From: Streptomyces sp. NBRC 110611
GTDB taxonomy: Bacteria; Actinomycetota; Actinomycetes; Streptomycetales; Streptomycetaceae
DNA length: 64,000 bases
Direction: 5' to 3'
Assembly (NCBI RefSeq): GCF_001590865.1
Contig: NZ_BBUY01000017.1
Location: 68,347 to 132,346 of the forward strand
The notes beneath the pieces were generated by a model, which was not told the origin of the DNA, did not search any database, and saw nothing but the letters and a program-made list of their open reading frames with translations. Positions 7,910 to 17,004 of the stretch are shown in pieces. Both the position numbers and the translations under genes were made by a program. The first letter of the stretch is position 1; each line of letters begins with the position of its first letter.

Positions 7910-7924
7910 AGCGAGGAGTGGGGT

Positions 7925-10354
7925 ATGAACCGTTCCCGTGTGGTGGTCATCGGCGCCGGTATCGTCGGCTGCTCCCTCGCCGACGAGCTGACCGCCCGCG
8001 GCTGGACCGATGTCACCGTCCTCGAACAGGGGCCGCTGTCGGCCCCCGGCGGCTCCACCTCGCACGCGCCGGGCCTGGTCTTCCAGACCAACCCCTCCAG
8101 AACCATGACCGAGTTCGCCGCCTACACCGTCCGCAAACTGAGCTCCCTGGAGGACGGCGGACGGCCCTGCTACCAGCCCGTTGGCGGGCTGGAGGTCGCC
8201 ACGACCGAGGCGCGCTGGGCCGATCTGCACCGCAAGGCCGGACTCGCCACGTCCTGGGGTGTGCGTGGCGCCCTGCTCACCCCGCGGCAGTGCGCACAGC
8301 TCTGGCCGATGCTGGACGAGACCCTGCTCCACGGCGGATTCCACACCCCCGACGACGGACTGGCCCGTGCCCTGCCCGCGTGCCGCGCCCAGACGGCCCG
8401 GGCCGTCTCCCGCGGCGCCCGCTTCCTCGACCGGCACACCGTCACCGGCATCGCGCGCGCGGACGGCCGGGTCACCGGCGTCGTCACCGACCGGGGCACC
8501 TTCCCCGCCGACCACGTCGTCTCCGCCGCCGGCTTCCGGGGACCGGAGATCGGTGCCATGGCCGGGGTGGACGTACCGCTGCTGCCGCTCGCCCACCAGT
8601 ACGCCAGGACCGCACCGCTGCCCGGGCTCGCCCGCGGCAACGGCCCGGGGGAGGAGGCGACCCGGCCCATCCTGCGCTTCCAGGACCGCGACCTGTACTT
8701 CCGCGAACACCACGACCGCCTCGGCATCGGCTCCTACGCCCACCGCCCGATGCCCGTCGACCCTCCCCCGGCCGTCGGCCGGCCGGACCCCCACGCCATG
8801 CCGTCCACGCTGCCGTTCACCGAGGACGACTTCGCGCCGAGCTGGCAGGAGAGCGTGACCCTGCTGCCCGCGCTGGGCGCGTCCCGGGTCGCCGAAGGCT
8901 TCAACGGCATCCTCTCCTTCACCCCCGACGGCCTACCGCTCCTCGGCGAATCCCGTGAACTGCGCGGATTCTGGCTCGCCGAGGCGATCTGGGTCACCCA
9001 CTCCGCGGGCGCCGCCAGGGCCGTCGCCGAGTGGATGACGGACGGCCGCCCCGCCCTCGACCTCCACGAGTGCGACCTCCACCGCTTCGAGGACGCCCAG
9101 CGTTCCCCCGCGTACGTCGCCGAGCGGGGCACCCGGAACTTCCTCGAGGTCTATGACGTCATCCACCCGCTGCAGCCCATGGACCAGCCGCGGCCGCTGC
9201 GCACCAGCCCCTTCTACCCGCGCCAGCAGCAGCTCGGCGGGTACTTCCTGGAGGGCGGCGGCTGGGAGCGCCCCCACTGGTACGAGGCCAACGCCCCGCT
9301 CGCCGAAGGCCTCCGGCTGCCCGAGCGGGACGCCTGGTCGGCGCGCTACTGGTCGCCGGCCGTCGCCGCCGAGGCCAGGGCCACCCGGGAGACGGTGGCC
9401 CTCTACGACATGACCCCGCTGCGCCGCCTGGAGGTCACCGGCCCCGGAGCCCTCGGCTTCCTGGACCGCATGACCACCAACAACGTCCGCAAGAAGCCCG
9501 GCGCGGTCACCTACACGCTGCTCCTCGACGAGACCGGAGGCATCCGCTCCGACCTCACCGTCGCCCGCCTGGGCCCCGACCGCTTCCAGGTCGGCGCCAA
9601 CTCCCCGGCGGACCTGGACTGGTTGCTGCGGCACGCGCAGTCCGACGTCCGCATCAGGGACATCACCTCCGGCACCTGCGGCATCGGCGTGTGGGGGCCG
9701 CGCGCCCGCGACCTCGTCCAGCCGCTGACCCGCGACGACTTCTCCCACCAGGGCTTCGGCTACTTCCGGGCGAAGGAGACCTACCTCGGCCACGTCCCGG
9801 TCACCGCGCTGCGCCTGTCGTACGTCGGTGAGCTGGGCTGGGAGCTGTACACCACCGCAGACCTGGGGCTGCGGCTCTGGGACACGCTGTGGGAGGCCGG
9901 CCGGCGGCACGGGGTGATCGCCGCCGGGCGCTCGGCCTTCCACTCCCTCCGCCTGGAGAAGGGGTACCGCGCCTGGGGCGTCGACATGACCGACGAGCAC
10001 CATCCGCACGAGGCGGGACTCGGCTTCGCGGTGCGCGGCGACAAGGACTTCGTGGGACGTGCCGCACTCGACCGCGCGGCGCCCGCCACCCGCAGACTCA
10101 CCGCCCTTCTCCTCGACGACCCGGCCGCCCAGGTCCTCGGCAAGGAGCCGGTCCGTCTCGACGGCGCCCCGGCCGGCTACGTCACCAGTGCCGGGTACGG
10201 CTACACACTCGGCCGCTGTATCGCGTACGCCTGGCTGCCGGCCGCCCTCACCGCCGGCACCGGAGTGCACATCGAGTACTTCGGCGAGCAGCTCCCCGCG
10301 ACCGTGGCCGACGAGCCGCTCTTCGATCCGGACATGACCCGCATCCGTTGCTGA
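7925..10354 (+). CDS. FAD-dependent dimethylglycine/sarcosine dehydrogenase-like protein
   Basis: An 809-residue protein in two halves. The N-terminal half is a DAO-type FAD oxidoreductase (VVVIGAGIVGCSLADELTAR dinucleotide fold at 5-25; covalent-flavin family look with STSHAPG). The C-terminal half from about residue 430 is a GcvT-like aminomethyltransferase fold that in relatives transfers the oxidised methyl group to tetrahydrofolate. Members of this architecture demethylate dimethylglycine or sarcosine. The ATG at 7925 follows CGAGGAG. It is first in a three-gene unit with an MSOX-like oxidase and a Rieske oxygenase, which fits stepwise betaine demethylation. The exact substrate is inferred. 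Confidence 0.85.
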   Translation: MNRSRVVVIGAGIVGCSLADELTARGWTDVTVLEQGPLSAPGGSTSHAPGLVFQTNPSRTMTEFAAYTVRKLSSLEDGGRPCYQPVGGLEVATTEARWADLHRKAGLATSWGVRGALLTPRQCAQLWPMLDETLLHGGFHTPDDGLARALPACRAQTARAVSRGARFLDRHTVTGIARADGRVTGVVTDRGTFPADHVVSAAGFRGPEIGAMAGVDVPLLPLAHQYARTAPLPGLARGNGPGEEATRPILRFQDRDLYFREHHDRLGIGSYAHRPMPVDPPPAVGRPDPHAMPSTLPFTEDDFAPSWQESVTLLPALGASRVAEGFNGILSFTPDGLPLLGESRELRGFWLAEAIWVTHSAGAARAVAEWMTDGRPALDLHECDLHRFEDAQRSPAYVAERGTRNFLEVYDVIHPLQPMDQPRPLRTSPFYPRQQQLGGYFLEGGGWERPHWYEANAPLAEGLRLPERDAWSARYWSPAVAAEARATRETVALYDMTPLRRLEVTGPGALGFLDRMTTNNVRKKPGAVTYTLLLDETGGIRSDLTVARLGPDRFQVGANSPADLDWLLRHAQSDVRIRDITSGTCGIGVWGPRARDLVQPLTRDDFSHQGFGYFRAKETYLGHVPVTALRLSYVGELGWELYTTADLGLRLWDTLWEAGRRHGVIAAGRSAFHSLRLEKGYRAWGVDMTDEHHPHEAGLGFAVRGDKDFVGRAALDRAAPATRRLTALLLDDPAAQVLGKEPVRLDGAPAGYVTSAGYGYTLGRCIAYAWLPAALTAGTGVHIEYFGEQLPATVADEPLFDPDMTRIRC

Positions 10355-10391
10355 CAAACCGTTGCTGACAAACACCATCAGGAGTTCTGCT

Positions 10392-11546
10392 GTGTCACCC
10401 ACTTACGACGTGATCGTCATCGGACTGGGCGGTATGGGCAGCGCCGCCGCCCACCACCTCTCCGCGCGCGGTGCCCGCGTCCTCGGCCTGGAGAAGTTCG
10501 GCCCGGTCCACCAGCGCGGCTCGAGCCACGGGGGTTCGCGGATGACCCGGCAGTCCTACTTCGAGGACCCCGCGTACGTGCCGCTGCTGCTGCGCGCGTA
10601 CGAGCTGTACGACGAGCTGGAGCGGGCGACGGGCCGGGACATCGCCACCCTGTGCGGCGGTGTGATGGTCGGCCGCCCCGACGCGCGGACCGTCGCCGGT
10701 TCGCTGCGCTCGGCCCGGCAGTGGGACCTGCCCCACGAGATGCTGGACGCCAAGGAGATCCGCCGCCGCTTCCCGACGCTGCGGCCGAAGGACGACGAGG
10801 TGGCGCTCTACGAGCGGAAGGCGGGGTTCCTCCGTCCCGAGAACACCGTCGCCGCCCACCTCCAGCTCGCCACCCGGCAGGGCGCCGACCTCCACTTCGA
10901 CGAGCCGATGACACGCTGGGAGCCGTGCCGGGGCGGCGTCCGCGTCCACACCGCCGAGAACGCCTACACCGCGGGTCAGCTGGTGCTCTGCCCGGGAGCC
11001 TGGGCGCCCGGACTGCTCACCGACCTGGGTGTGCCGTTCACCGTCGAACGGCACGTCACGTACTGGTTCCAGCCGACGGGCGGCGTCGGGCCCTTCCGGC
11101 CCGAGAGCCACCCCGTCTACATCTGGGAGGACCCGGCCGGGGTCCAGGCCTACGGGTTCCCGGCCATCGACGGACCGGAGCTCGGAGCCAAGGCGGCCTT
11201 CTTCCGCAAGGGCGTCGTCTGTACCGCGGAGACCGTCGACCGGACCGTACACGACGACGAGGTACGGGCCATGGCGGACCATATGTCCCACTGCGTACCC
11301 GACCTGCCCGGCACCTTCCTCAAGGCCGCCACCTGCCTGTACACCAACACCCCCGACGAGCACTTCGTGCTCGCCCGCCACCCCGCGCACCCCGAATCGA
11401 CCACCGTGGCCTGCGGGTTCTCCGGGCACGGCTTCAAGTTCGTACCGGTGGTCGGCGAGATCGTCGCCGATCTGGCCCTGACCGGCAGCACCGCGTACCC
11501 GATCGGTCTCTTCGACCCCCGCCGGCTCGCCGCCGCGCCCGCCTGA
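10392..11546 (+). CDS. monomeric sarcosine oxidase / N-methyltryptophan oxidase-like
   Basis: A 384-residue FAD enzyme of the MSOX/SolA family: N-terminal VIVIGLGGMGSAAAHHLSARGARVLGLE fold, GSSHGGSRMTRQSY flavin-contact region, and C-terminal CLYTNTPDEHFVLARHP containing the Cys that carries the covalent flavin in MSOX (TCLYTNTPD). GTG at 10392 lies 8 bases after AGGAG. It would oxidise N-methyl groups of sarcosine or similar amino acids to glycine, formaldehyde and H2O2. It sits between the dehydrogenase and the Rieske oxygenase. Confidence 0.88.
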   Translation: MSPTYDVIVIGLGGMGSAAAHHLSARGARVLGLEKFGPVHQRGSSHGGSRMTRQSYFEDPAYVPLLLRAYELYDELERATGRDIATLCGGVMVGRPDARTVAGSLRSARQWDLPHEMLDAKEIRRRFPTLRPKDDEVALYERKAGFLRPENTVAAHLQLATRQGADLHFDEPMTRWEPCRGGVRVHTAENAYTAGQLVLCPGAWAPGLLTDLGVPFTVERHVTYWFQPTGGVGPFRPESHPVYIWEDPAGVQAYGFPAIDGPELGAKAAFFRKGVVCTAETVDRTVHDDEVRAMADHMSHCVPDLPGTFLKAATCLYTNTPDEHFVLARHPAHPESTTVACGFSGHGFKFVPVVGEIVADLALTGSTAYPIGLFDPRRLAAAPA

Positions 11547-11557
11547 GGAGGACGCAC

Positions 11558-12742
11558 ATGACGACGACTCCTGTCTCCCCGCCCCCGGCCGCCGCGCACG
11601 CGCCCTCGCCCAGCCTGATCGCCACCCTCGCCGGCCACTACTACACGGACCCGGGAATCTTCCGGCGGGAACAGGAGCAGATCTTCGAACGGCTGTGGTT
11701 CTGCGCCGTGCGCGGCTCCGATCTGACCGGGCCCGGTGCCTACCGCACGGTGCGGGTGGGCCGGGAGAGCGTCCTGATCACCCGCAACCGCGCCGGTGAG
11801 CTGCGCGCCTTCCTCAACATCTGCCGCCACCGCGGCGCACGGCTGTGCACCGAGGACTCCGGCCAGGTCCGCCGCACCCTCCAGTGCCCCTACCACGCCT
11901 GGACCTACGACCTCGACGGACGGCTGGTGGCCGCCCCCAACCTGCGGCGGATGCCGGACCTCGACCGTACCGGGCGCGGCCTGGTCACCGTCCCGCTCCG
12001 GGAGTGGCTCGGCTACGCCTGGGTGTGCCTGGCCGACCGGCCGCCGTCGTTCGAGGAGACCGTGACCGGCGCGGTCACCGAACGGCTGGGCGATCCGGCC
12101 GCCATCGACCGGTACCGCACCGAGGCGCTCGCGCTCGGCAGGCGGCTCACCTATGACGTGCGCGCCAACTGGAAGCTGATCGTCGAGAACTTCATGGAGT
12201 GCTACCACTGCGCCACCATCCACCCCGAACTCACCGGCGTCCTGCCGGAGTTCGCAGAGGGTTTCGCCGCCCAGTACTACGTCGGGCACGGTGCGGAGTT
12301 CGCCGAGGAGGCCGCCGGATTCACCGTCGACGGCAGCGCCGGATTCGGCCGGCTGCCGGACATCGGCGGCGACCGGGACCGCCGCTACTACGCGATCACC
12401 GTCCGGCCGCAGGTCTTCGTCAACCTCGTCCCCGACCACGTCATCGTCCACCGGATGTTCCCGGCGGCCGCCGACCGCACCCTCGTCGTGTGCGACTGGC
12501 TGTACGAGCCCGACGTCGTCGAGTCCGGTGCCGATGTCGGCAAGTCCGTCGAGCTCTTCCACCGGGTCAACACCCAGGACTTCGACGCCTGCGAGCGCAC
12601 CCAGCCGGGCATGGCCTCCCGCGCCTACCGCGACGGCGGGGTGCTCGTACCCAGCGAACACCACATCGGCGCCTTCCACCGCTGGGTCACCGAGCGGCTG
12701 GCGGACGCCGGAGGGGGCGCCGCGCACCCTCCGGCGGACTGA
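11558..12742 (+). CDS. Rieske non-heme iron oxygenase, betaine demethylase-like
   Basis: A 394-residue ring-hydroxylase-type alpha subunit. The Rieske motif is CRHRGARLC...CPYHAW, and the mononuclear iron region is ENFMECYHCATIHPEL. Length and motifs fit GbcA/stachydrine demethylase-like enzymes that remove a methyl group from quaternary amines. The ATG at 11558 follows GAGGAGGAC. It is the last gene of the demethylation unit and would start it biochemically (betaine to dimethylglycine). No flavin reductase gene lies nearby; the ferredoxin at 6451 may supply electrons. Confidence 0.85.
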   Translation: MTTTPVSPPPAAAHAPSPSLIATLAGHYYTDPGIFRREQEQIFERLWFCAVRGSDLTGPGAYRTVRVGRESVLITRNRAGELRAFLNICRHRGARLCTEDSGQVRRTLQCPYHAWTYDLDGRLVAAPNLRRMPDLDRTGRGLVTVPLREWLGYAWVCLADRPPSFEETVTGAVTERLGDPAAIDRYRTEALALGRRLTYDVRANWKLIVENFMECYHCATIHPELTGVLPEFAEGFAAQYYVGHGAEFAEEAAGFTVDGSAGFGRLPDIGGDRDRRYYAITVRPQVFVNLVPDHVIVHRMFPAAADRTLVVCDWLYEPDVVESGADVGKSVELFHRVNTQDFDACERTQPGMASRAYRDGGVLVPSEHHIGAFHRWVTERLADAGGGAAHPPAD

Positions 12743-12773
12743 CCCGGCCCTGACCGGTCAGGCGGCGGCCGGG
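12743..12773. terminator. GC-rich hairpin between convergent genes
   Basis: An inner perfect palindrome CCTGACCGGTCAGG (12749-12762) is flanked by outer arms CCCGGCC/GGCCGGG, in the 40-base gap between the Rieske oxygenase and the nitrilase-family gene. It probably ends both transcripts. Confidence 0.55.
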
Positions 12774-12782
12774 AGGCTTCCC

Positions 12783-13577
12783 CTACAGCCGGCGGTTGTC
12801 CAGTACGGCCACCGCACGCCGTACCCGTGCGGTCTCCTCGACGTCCACATCGGCGGCCAGCAGGCCGGGCTCGGCGCCCAGCCGGGCGCGCACCGTCCCG
12901 TCGGGGCCGATCAGCGCGCTGTGCCCGACGCCGGTGGGGGTCCCGGTGGGCGCCTCCGGATCGGCCGCCGGGTCCGGGGCGGCCTGGCCGACGGCGGCGA
13001 GCCAGACCGTCGCGTCCAGCGCGCGGGCCCGTACCAGCAGGTCCCACTGCGCGAGCTTGCCCGGGCCCGCGCCCCAGGAGGCGGGCAGTACGGACACCGT
13101 CGCCCCGGCGTCCGCGTGCGCCCGGAACAGCTCGGGGAAGCGCAGGTCGTAACAGGTCGCCAGGCCCACCCGGACTCCGCCGACATCGATGGTCACCACC
13201 CGCGAACCCGCGGCGACCGTGTCCGACTCCCGGAACCCGAAGGCGTCATAGAGGTGGATCTTGTCGTAGGACTCCTCGACCCCGGGCCCGGTGGCCAGCA
13301 GGGTGTTGGCGACCCGGCCGTCGGGTGCCGGGGTGAACATCCCCGCCACCACCGTCACGCCCGTCTCGCGGGAGACGGACCGCACGCCGTCGGCCCACGG
13401 CCCGTCCAGCGGCTCGGCCACCGGCCCGAGCGGCACCCCGAACCGCACCATCGACGCCTCGGGGAGAACCGCCAGCCGGGCCCCCTCGTCCGCGGCCCGG
13501 CGGACCTGGTCCTGGACCGCGGCGAGGTTGTCCTTCGGGTCGGTCGATGCCGTCAGCTGGCACAGCGCGATACGCAT
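12783..13577 (-). CDS. carbon-nitrogen hydrolase (nitrilase superfamily amidase)
   Basis: A 264-residue nitrilase-superfamily hydrolase. The Glu-Lys-Cys triad is visible as LPEAS, YDKIHLYDAFG and ATCYDLRFPEL. The size and DxFGxRES loop resemble Nit1/omega-amidase (deaminated glutathione or alpha-ketoglutaramate amidases). It is followed on the same strand by an upstream block of asparaginase and aspartase genes, so an amide-nitrogen role fits, but the substrate is unknown. Confidence 0.87.
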   Translation of the reverse strand: MRIALCQLTASTDPKDNLAAVQDQVRRAADEGARLAVLPEASMVRFGVPLGPVAEPLDGPWADGVRSVSRETGVTVVAGMFTPAPDGRVANTLLATGPGVEESYDKIHLYDAFGFRESDTVAAGSRVVTIDVGGVRVGLATCYDLRFPELFRAHADAGATVSVLPASWGAGPGKLAQWDLLVRARALDATVWLAAVGQAAPDPAADPEAPTGTPTGVGHSALIGPDGTVRARLGAEPGLLAADVDVEETARVRRAVAVLDNRRL

Positions 13578-13661
13578 GCGGTCTCTCTTCCCTTGTGCCG
13601 GTGTCGTGCCTGATTCGTGCCCGTTCCGGTACCGATTCTCCCGCCGACCGCCTCCGTCGGC

Positions 13662-15083
13662 TCAGGCCGGGGTCAGGTCCTCGCCCGTGCCGGCGATCTC
13701 CTCCGGGCGGAGCAGGGCGGCGAGCCGGTCGGCCGGGAGCAGCCCCTGTTCCAGGACGAGTTCGGCGACACCGCGGCCGGTCGCCAGGGCCTCCTTGGCG
13801 ATCGCGGTGGCGGCGGTGTAGCCGATGTGCGGGTTGAGGGCGGTGACCAGGCCGATGGAGTTCTCCACGCTCGCCCGGAGCGTCTCGGTGTTGGCGGTGA
13901 TGTCCACCACGCAGCGCTCGGCGAGGGTGCGGCAGGCGGCGCCGAGGTGGGTGATGCTCTCCGAGAGCGAGTGCAGGATGACCGGCTCGAAGGCGTTGAG
14001 CTGGAGCTGGCCCGCTTCGGCGGCCATGGTGATGGTGACGTCGTTGCCGATGACCTCGAAGGCGACCTGGTTGACGACCTCCGGGATCACCGGATTCACC
14101 TTGCCGGGCATGATGCTCGAACCGGCCTGGACCGGCGGCAGGTTGATCTCCGCCAGGCCCGCGCGCGGGCCGGAGGAGAGCAGACGCAGGTCGTTGCAGC
14201 TCTTGGAGAGCTTGACGGCGATGCGCTTGAGGACGCCGGAGAGGTGGACGAAGGCCCCGCAGTCCTGGGTGGCCTCGACGAGGTTGGCCGCGGTCACCAG
14301 GGGCAGGCCGGTGAGCGCCACCAGGTGTTCGCGGGCCGCTTCGGCGTATCCCCGGGGGGCGTTGAGGCCGGTGCCGATGGCGGTGGCGCCGAGGTTGATC
14401 TCGTGGATGAGCAGGGCGGCCTCGGCCAGCCGGCTCTGGTCCTCCTCCAGCATCACCGCGTACGCCGAGAACTCCTGGCCCAGCGTCATCGGCACCGCGT
14501 CCTGGAGCTGGGTGCGGCCCATCTTGAGGACGTCGCGGAACTCCTCGGCCTTGGCGGCGAAGGCCTCGCGCAGCACGGTCATCGCCGCGAGCAGCTCCCG
14601 TACGGCGAAGATCGTGGCGACCTTGACGGCGGTCGGGTAGGCGTCGTTGGTCGACTGGCTGAGGTTGACGTGCTCGTTCGGGTGCAGCCGGCCGTAGTCG
14701 CCCTTGCGGTGGCCGAGGATCTCCAGCGCGCGGTTGGCGATCACTTCGTTGGCGTTCATGTTCGTCGACGTACCGGCACCGCCCTGGATGACGTCCACGA
14801 TGAACTGGTGGTGCAGCCGGCCGTCCACCCGGATCTCCCGGCAGGCGGCGGCGATGGCGTCGGCCCGCTCGGGATCGAGCAGTCCGAGGTCCTGGTTGGC
14901 CCGGGCGGCGGCCTCCTTGACGGCGGCGAGGGCGTTGATCAGGTGCGGGTAGGCGGCGATCGACGTACCGGTGATGGGGAAGTTCTCCGCGGCGCGCAGG
15001 GTGTGCACGCCCCAGTAGGCGTCCGTGGGTATGTCGCGGTCGCCGAGCAGATCGTGGTCGCGGCGGTGGGCGGCGGCGGTCAT
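13662..15083 (-). CDS. aspA: aspartate ammonia-lyase
   Basis: A 473-residue fumarase/aspartase superfamily enzyme that converts aspartate to fumarate and ammonia. The signature loop GSSIMPGKVNPV is present, along with TNMNANEVIANRA and the conserved NLSQSTNDAYPTA substrate-binding segment. ATG 15083 opens a normal aspartase N-terminus (HDLLGDRDIPTDAYWGVHT); upstream sequence in that frame is the antisense of asparaginase. It forms a degradative pair with the upstream asparaginase. Confidence 0.93.
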   Translation of the reverse strand: MTAAAHRRDHDLLGDRDIPTDAYWGVHTLRAAENFPITGTSIAAYPHLINALAAVKEAAARANQDLGLLDPERADAIAAACREIRVDGRLHHQFIVDVIQGGAGTSTNMNANEVIANRALEILGHRKGDYGRLHPNEHVNLSQSTNDAYPTAVKVATIFAVRELLAAMTVLREAFAAKAEEFRDVLKMGRTQLQDAVPMTLGQEFSAYAVMLEEDQSRLAEAALLIHEINLGATAIGTGLNAPRGYAEAAREHLVALTGLPLVTAANLVEATQDCGAFVHLSGVLKRIAVKLSKSCNDLRLLSSGPRAGLAEINLPPVQAGSSIMPGKVNPVIPEVVNQVAFEVIGNDVTITMAAEAGQLQLNAFEPVILHSLSESITHLGAACRTLAERCVVDITANTETLRASVENSIGLVTALNPHIGYTAATAIAKEALATGRGVAELVLEQGLLPADRLAALLRPEEIAGTGEDLTPA

Positions 15084-15145
15084 GGTGCGGTGGTCCTTCG
15101 AGGGGGCGGCGGAGGGGAGGGGCGAGGTTCGGTGTGAGGGGGACG

Positions 15146-16177
15146 TCAGATTTCGGTGGGGCGCAGGGCGAGAGCGCCCGCGGCCCGGAGTTCGCCGACC
15201 GGGGCGCCGCCGCCGATCACCGGGGTGGCGGCGAAGGGGGCGAGTACCGCGGGGTCGACGCCGCAGCGGGCCAGTGCCGCCGCCGTCACCGGCATCCGGG
15301 CGCGGTCGGCGCCGTCGGCTATCTTCACGCCGACCGCCCGCCCGTCCGGCAGCGCCGCGATCTGTACGCCCTCGAAGCCGTCCTTGGCGAGCAGCCCCGG
15401 TACGGCGTGCACCAGCCGGGCGGTGTCCCGTCCGCTGCCGGAGACCATCTCCGGGTGGGTCCGCATGGCGTGCGCGACCTGGCCCTCGTGGGTGTCGGGG
15501 GCGGCCGTCGCGAGCCGGGCGGCGGCCCGCGTCAGGCCGTGCAGGGACACCGCGAACAGTGGCGCTCCGCAGCCGTCGACCGTGACCTGGGCGATGCTCT
15601 GGCCGGTGAGGTCCGCCACGGTCGTGGCGATCTCCTGCTGGAGCGGGTGGCCCGGGTCGAGGTAGGTGTCCAGCCGCCACCCCCGGGTCCGGGCCGTCAG
15701 CAGCATCGCGGAGTGCTTGCCCGAGCAGTTCTGGGCGAGCCGGTGGGGGGCGAGTCCGCGCCGGAGCCAGTCGTCCCGTTCGGCGGCCCCGTACGGCAGG
15801 TCGGGGACGTTGCGCAGGTCGTCCTCGGTCAGGCCGGCGGTGTCCAGGATGCGCCGGGCCACGGCCAGGTGCCGGTCCGTGCCGGAGTGGCTGGCCGCGA
15901 CCAGCGCGAGCGCCTCGTCGTCCAGCGGCGGCAGGCCGGCCCGCAGCAGGCCGACCGCCTGGAGCGGCTTGAGCGCCGAGCGGGGGTAGAAGGCGGCCTC
16001 GATGTCGCCGGCCTGGAACTCCACGGTCCCGTCGGCGGCCAGCACCACGACCGAGCCGTGGTGAACGCCCTCGACGACGCCGCCGCGGATCACGTGGGCG
16101 ACCGGGACGTGGGCCGGTTCGCGCACCTCGGGCGCTGTCTGGGGGGCGCGGTGCGGCAGGGTGGTGCGCTGGCTCAT
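15146..16177 (-). CDS. L-asparaginase II (class 3, ReAV-type)
   Basis: A 343-residue asparaginase of the Rhizobium ReAV-like class: YPRSALKPLQAVGLL (Ser/Lys pair SxxK), the QNCSGKHSAMLL motif with Cys, Ser and Lys, and VDGCGAPLFAVSLHGL. It hydrolyses asparagine to aspartate and ammonia. The aspA gene follows 62 bases downstream, giving asparagine to aspartate to fumarate in two steps. A FadR-type regulator lies immediately upstream on the same strand with only 9 bases between them. Confidence 0.9.
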   Translation of the reverse strand: MSQRTTLPHRAPQTAPEVREPAHVPVAHVIRGGVVEGVHHGSVVVLAADGTVEFQAGDIEAAFYPRSALKPLQAVGLLRAGLPPLDDEALALVAASHSGTDRHLAVARRILDTAGLTEDDLRNVPDLPYGAAERDDWLRRGLAPHRLAQNCSGKHSAMLLTARTRGWRLDTYLDPGHPLQQEIATTVADLTGQSIAQVTVDGCGAPLFAVSLHGLTRAAARLATAAPDTHEGQVAHAMRTHPEMVSGSGRDTARLVHAVPGLLAKDGFEGVQIAALPDGRAVGVKIADGADRARMPVTAAALARCGVDPAVLAPFAATPVIGGGAPVGELRAAGALALRPTEI

Positions 16178-16186
16178 GATCGGTAC

Positions 16187-16888
16187 TCAGTTCTCCGTGG
16201 TGTCCGTGGTGGGGGCCGTGTGATGCGGCGGCCGCACGATGGTGGTCAGCGTCGTCTCGACGCGCGAGAGGTGGTGTGCCATGGCTTCCGCGGCGTCCTG
16301 CTCGGAGCGGTCGACGAGCGCCTCGACGATCGCCCGGTGCTCGCGGTTCGACTGCTCGCGCCGTCCGCCGAGCTCGGTGAGGAACGCGGACTGGCGGGCC
16401 AGCGCGTCGCGGATCTCCTCGATGACCCGGCGGAAGACCGGGTTCCGGGCTGCTTGGGCGACGGCGAGGTGGAAGAGGGTGTCCATCGCGACCCAGGCGG
16501 TGGTGTCGGTCTCCCGCTCCATCCGCTCCAGCAGGTGCGTGAGGTGGTCGAGGTCCTCCGGCGAGCGGCGCAGCGCCGCGTACCCGGCCACCGGGATCTC
16601 CACATGGCGGCGCACCTCCAGGAGATCGCTCGCCGCGTAGTCGCCGAAGGTCGGGTCGGCGACCGCGCCGTTCGAGACGACGAAGGTGCCCTTGCCGGTG
16701 CGCGCGACCGTGAGCCCCATCGTCTGGAGCGCCCGCAGCGCCTCCCGGAGCACGGGTCTGCTCACCTCCAGGCGACGGCAGAGTTCCGCCTCCGAGGGGA
16801 GCTTGTCCCCGACCGCGTAGTCACCCCGCTCGATGGCGCCGCGCAGATGGTTCAGGACCGCTTCCATCGCGCTGACCCGCCGGGGCAT
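16187..16888 (-). CDS. GntR/FadR-family regulator with FCD domain
   Basis: A 233-residue regulator with an N-terminal winged HTH (GDYAVGDKLPSEAELCRRLEVSRPVLREALRALQTMGL, wing TGKGTFV) and a C-terminal FCD helical domain with metal-type residues (RRHVEIPVAGYAALRR, FHLAVAQAARNP, HRAIVEALVDRSEQDA). ATG 16888 is preferred over the longer TTG at 16957. That choice leaves the repeat at 16897-16915 as a likely autoregulatory operator. It leads the asparaginase-aspA unit and probably controls it in response to an amino acid or organic acid. Confidence 0.88.
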   Translation of the reverse strand: MPRRVSAMEAVLNHLRGAIERGDYAVGDKLPSEAELCRRLEVSRPVLREALRALQTMGLTVARTGKGTFVVSNGAVADPTFGDYAASDLLEVRRHVEIPVAGYAALRRSPEDLDHLTHLLERMERETDTTAWVAMDTLFHLAVAQAARNPVFRRVIEEIRDALARQSAFLTELGGRREQSNREHRAIVEALVDRSEQDAAEAMAHHLSRVETTLTTIVRPPHHTAPTTDTTEN

Positions 16889-16896
16889 GGCACCAG

Positions 16897-16915
16897 CTGT
16901 CTGGCTGTCTGACAG
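16897..16915 (-). promoter_or_regulatory. putative FCD-regulator operator
   Basis: Two direct copies of CTGTCTG (16897-16903 and 16905-16911) end in the near-palindrome CTGTCTGACAG, 8 bases before the regulator ATG. The position suits autorepression. Binding is inferred. Confidence 0.45.
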
Positions 16916-17004
16916 GTTCACCCGAGGATCCTCGGACCCGGCGGGGGGAGCTGTCAAGCGTGCGGCCTGTCTCTCCGGGAGGCCGGCGGGCGGTCAGTGG
17001 GCGG

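Noticed and set aside
16888..16957. Longer FCD regulator beginning at TTG 16957
   Set aside because: TTG is a rare start, and the extra residues would be encoded by the operator-like repeat 16897-16915.
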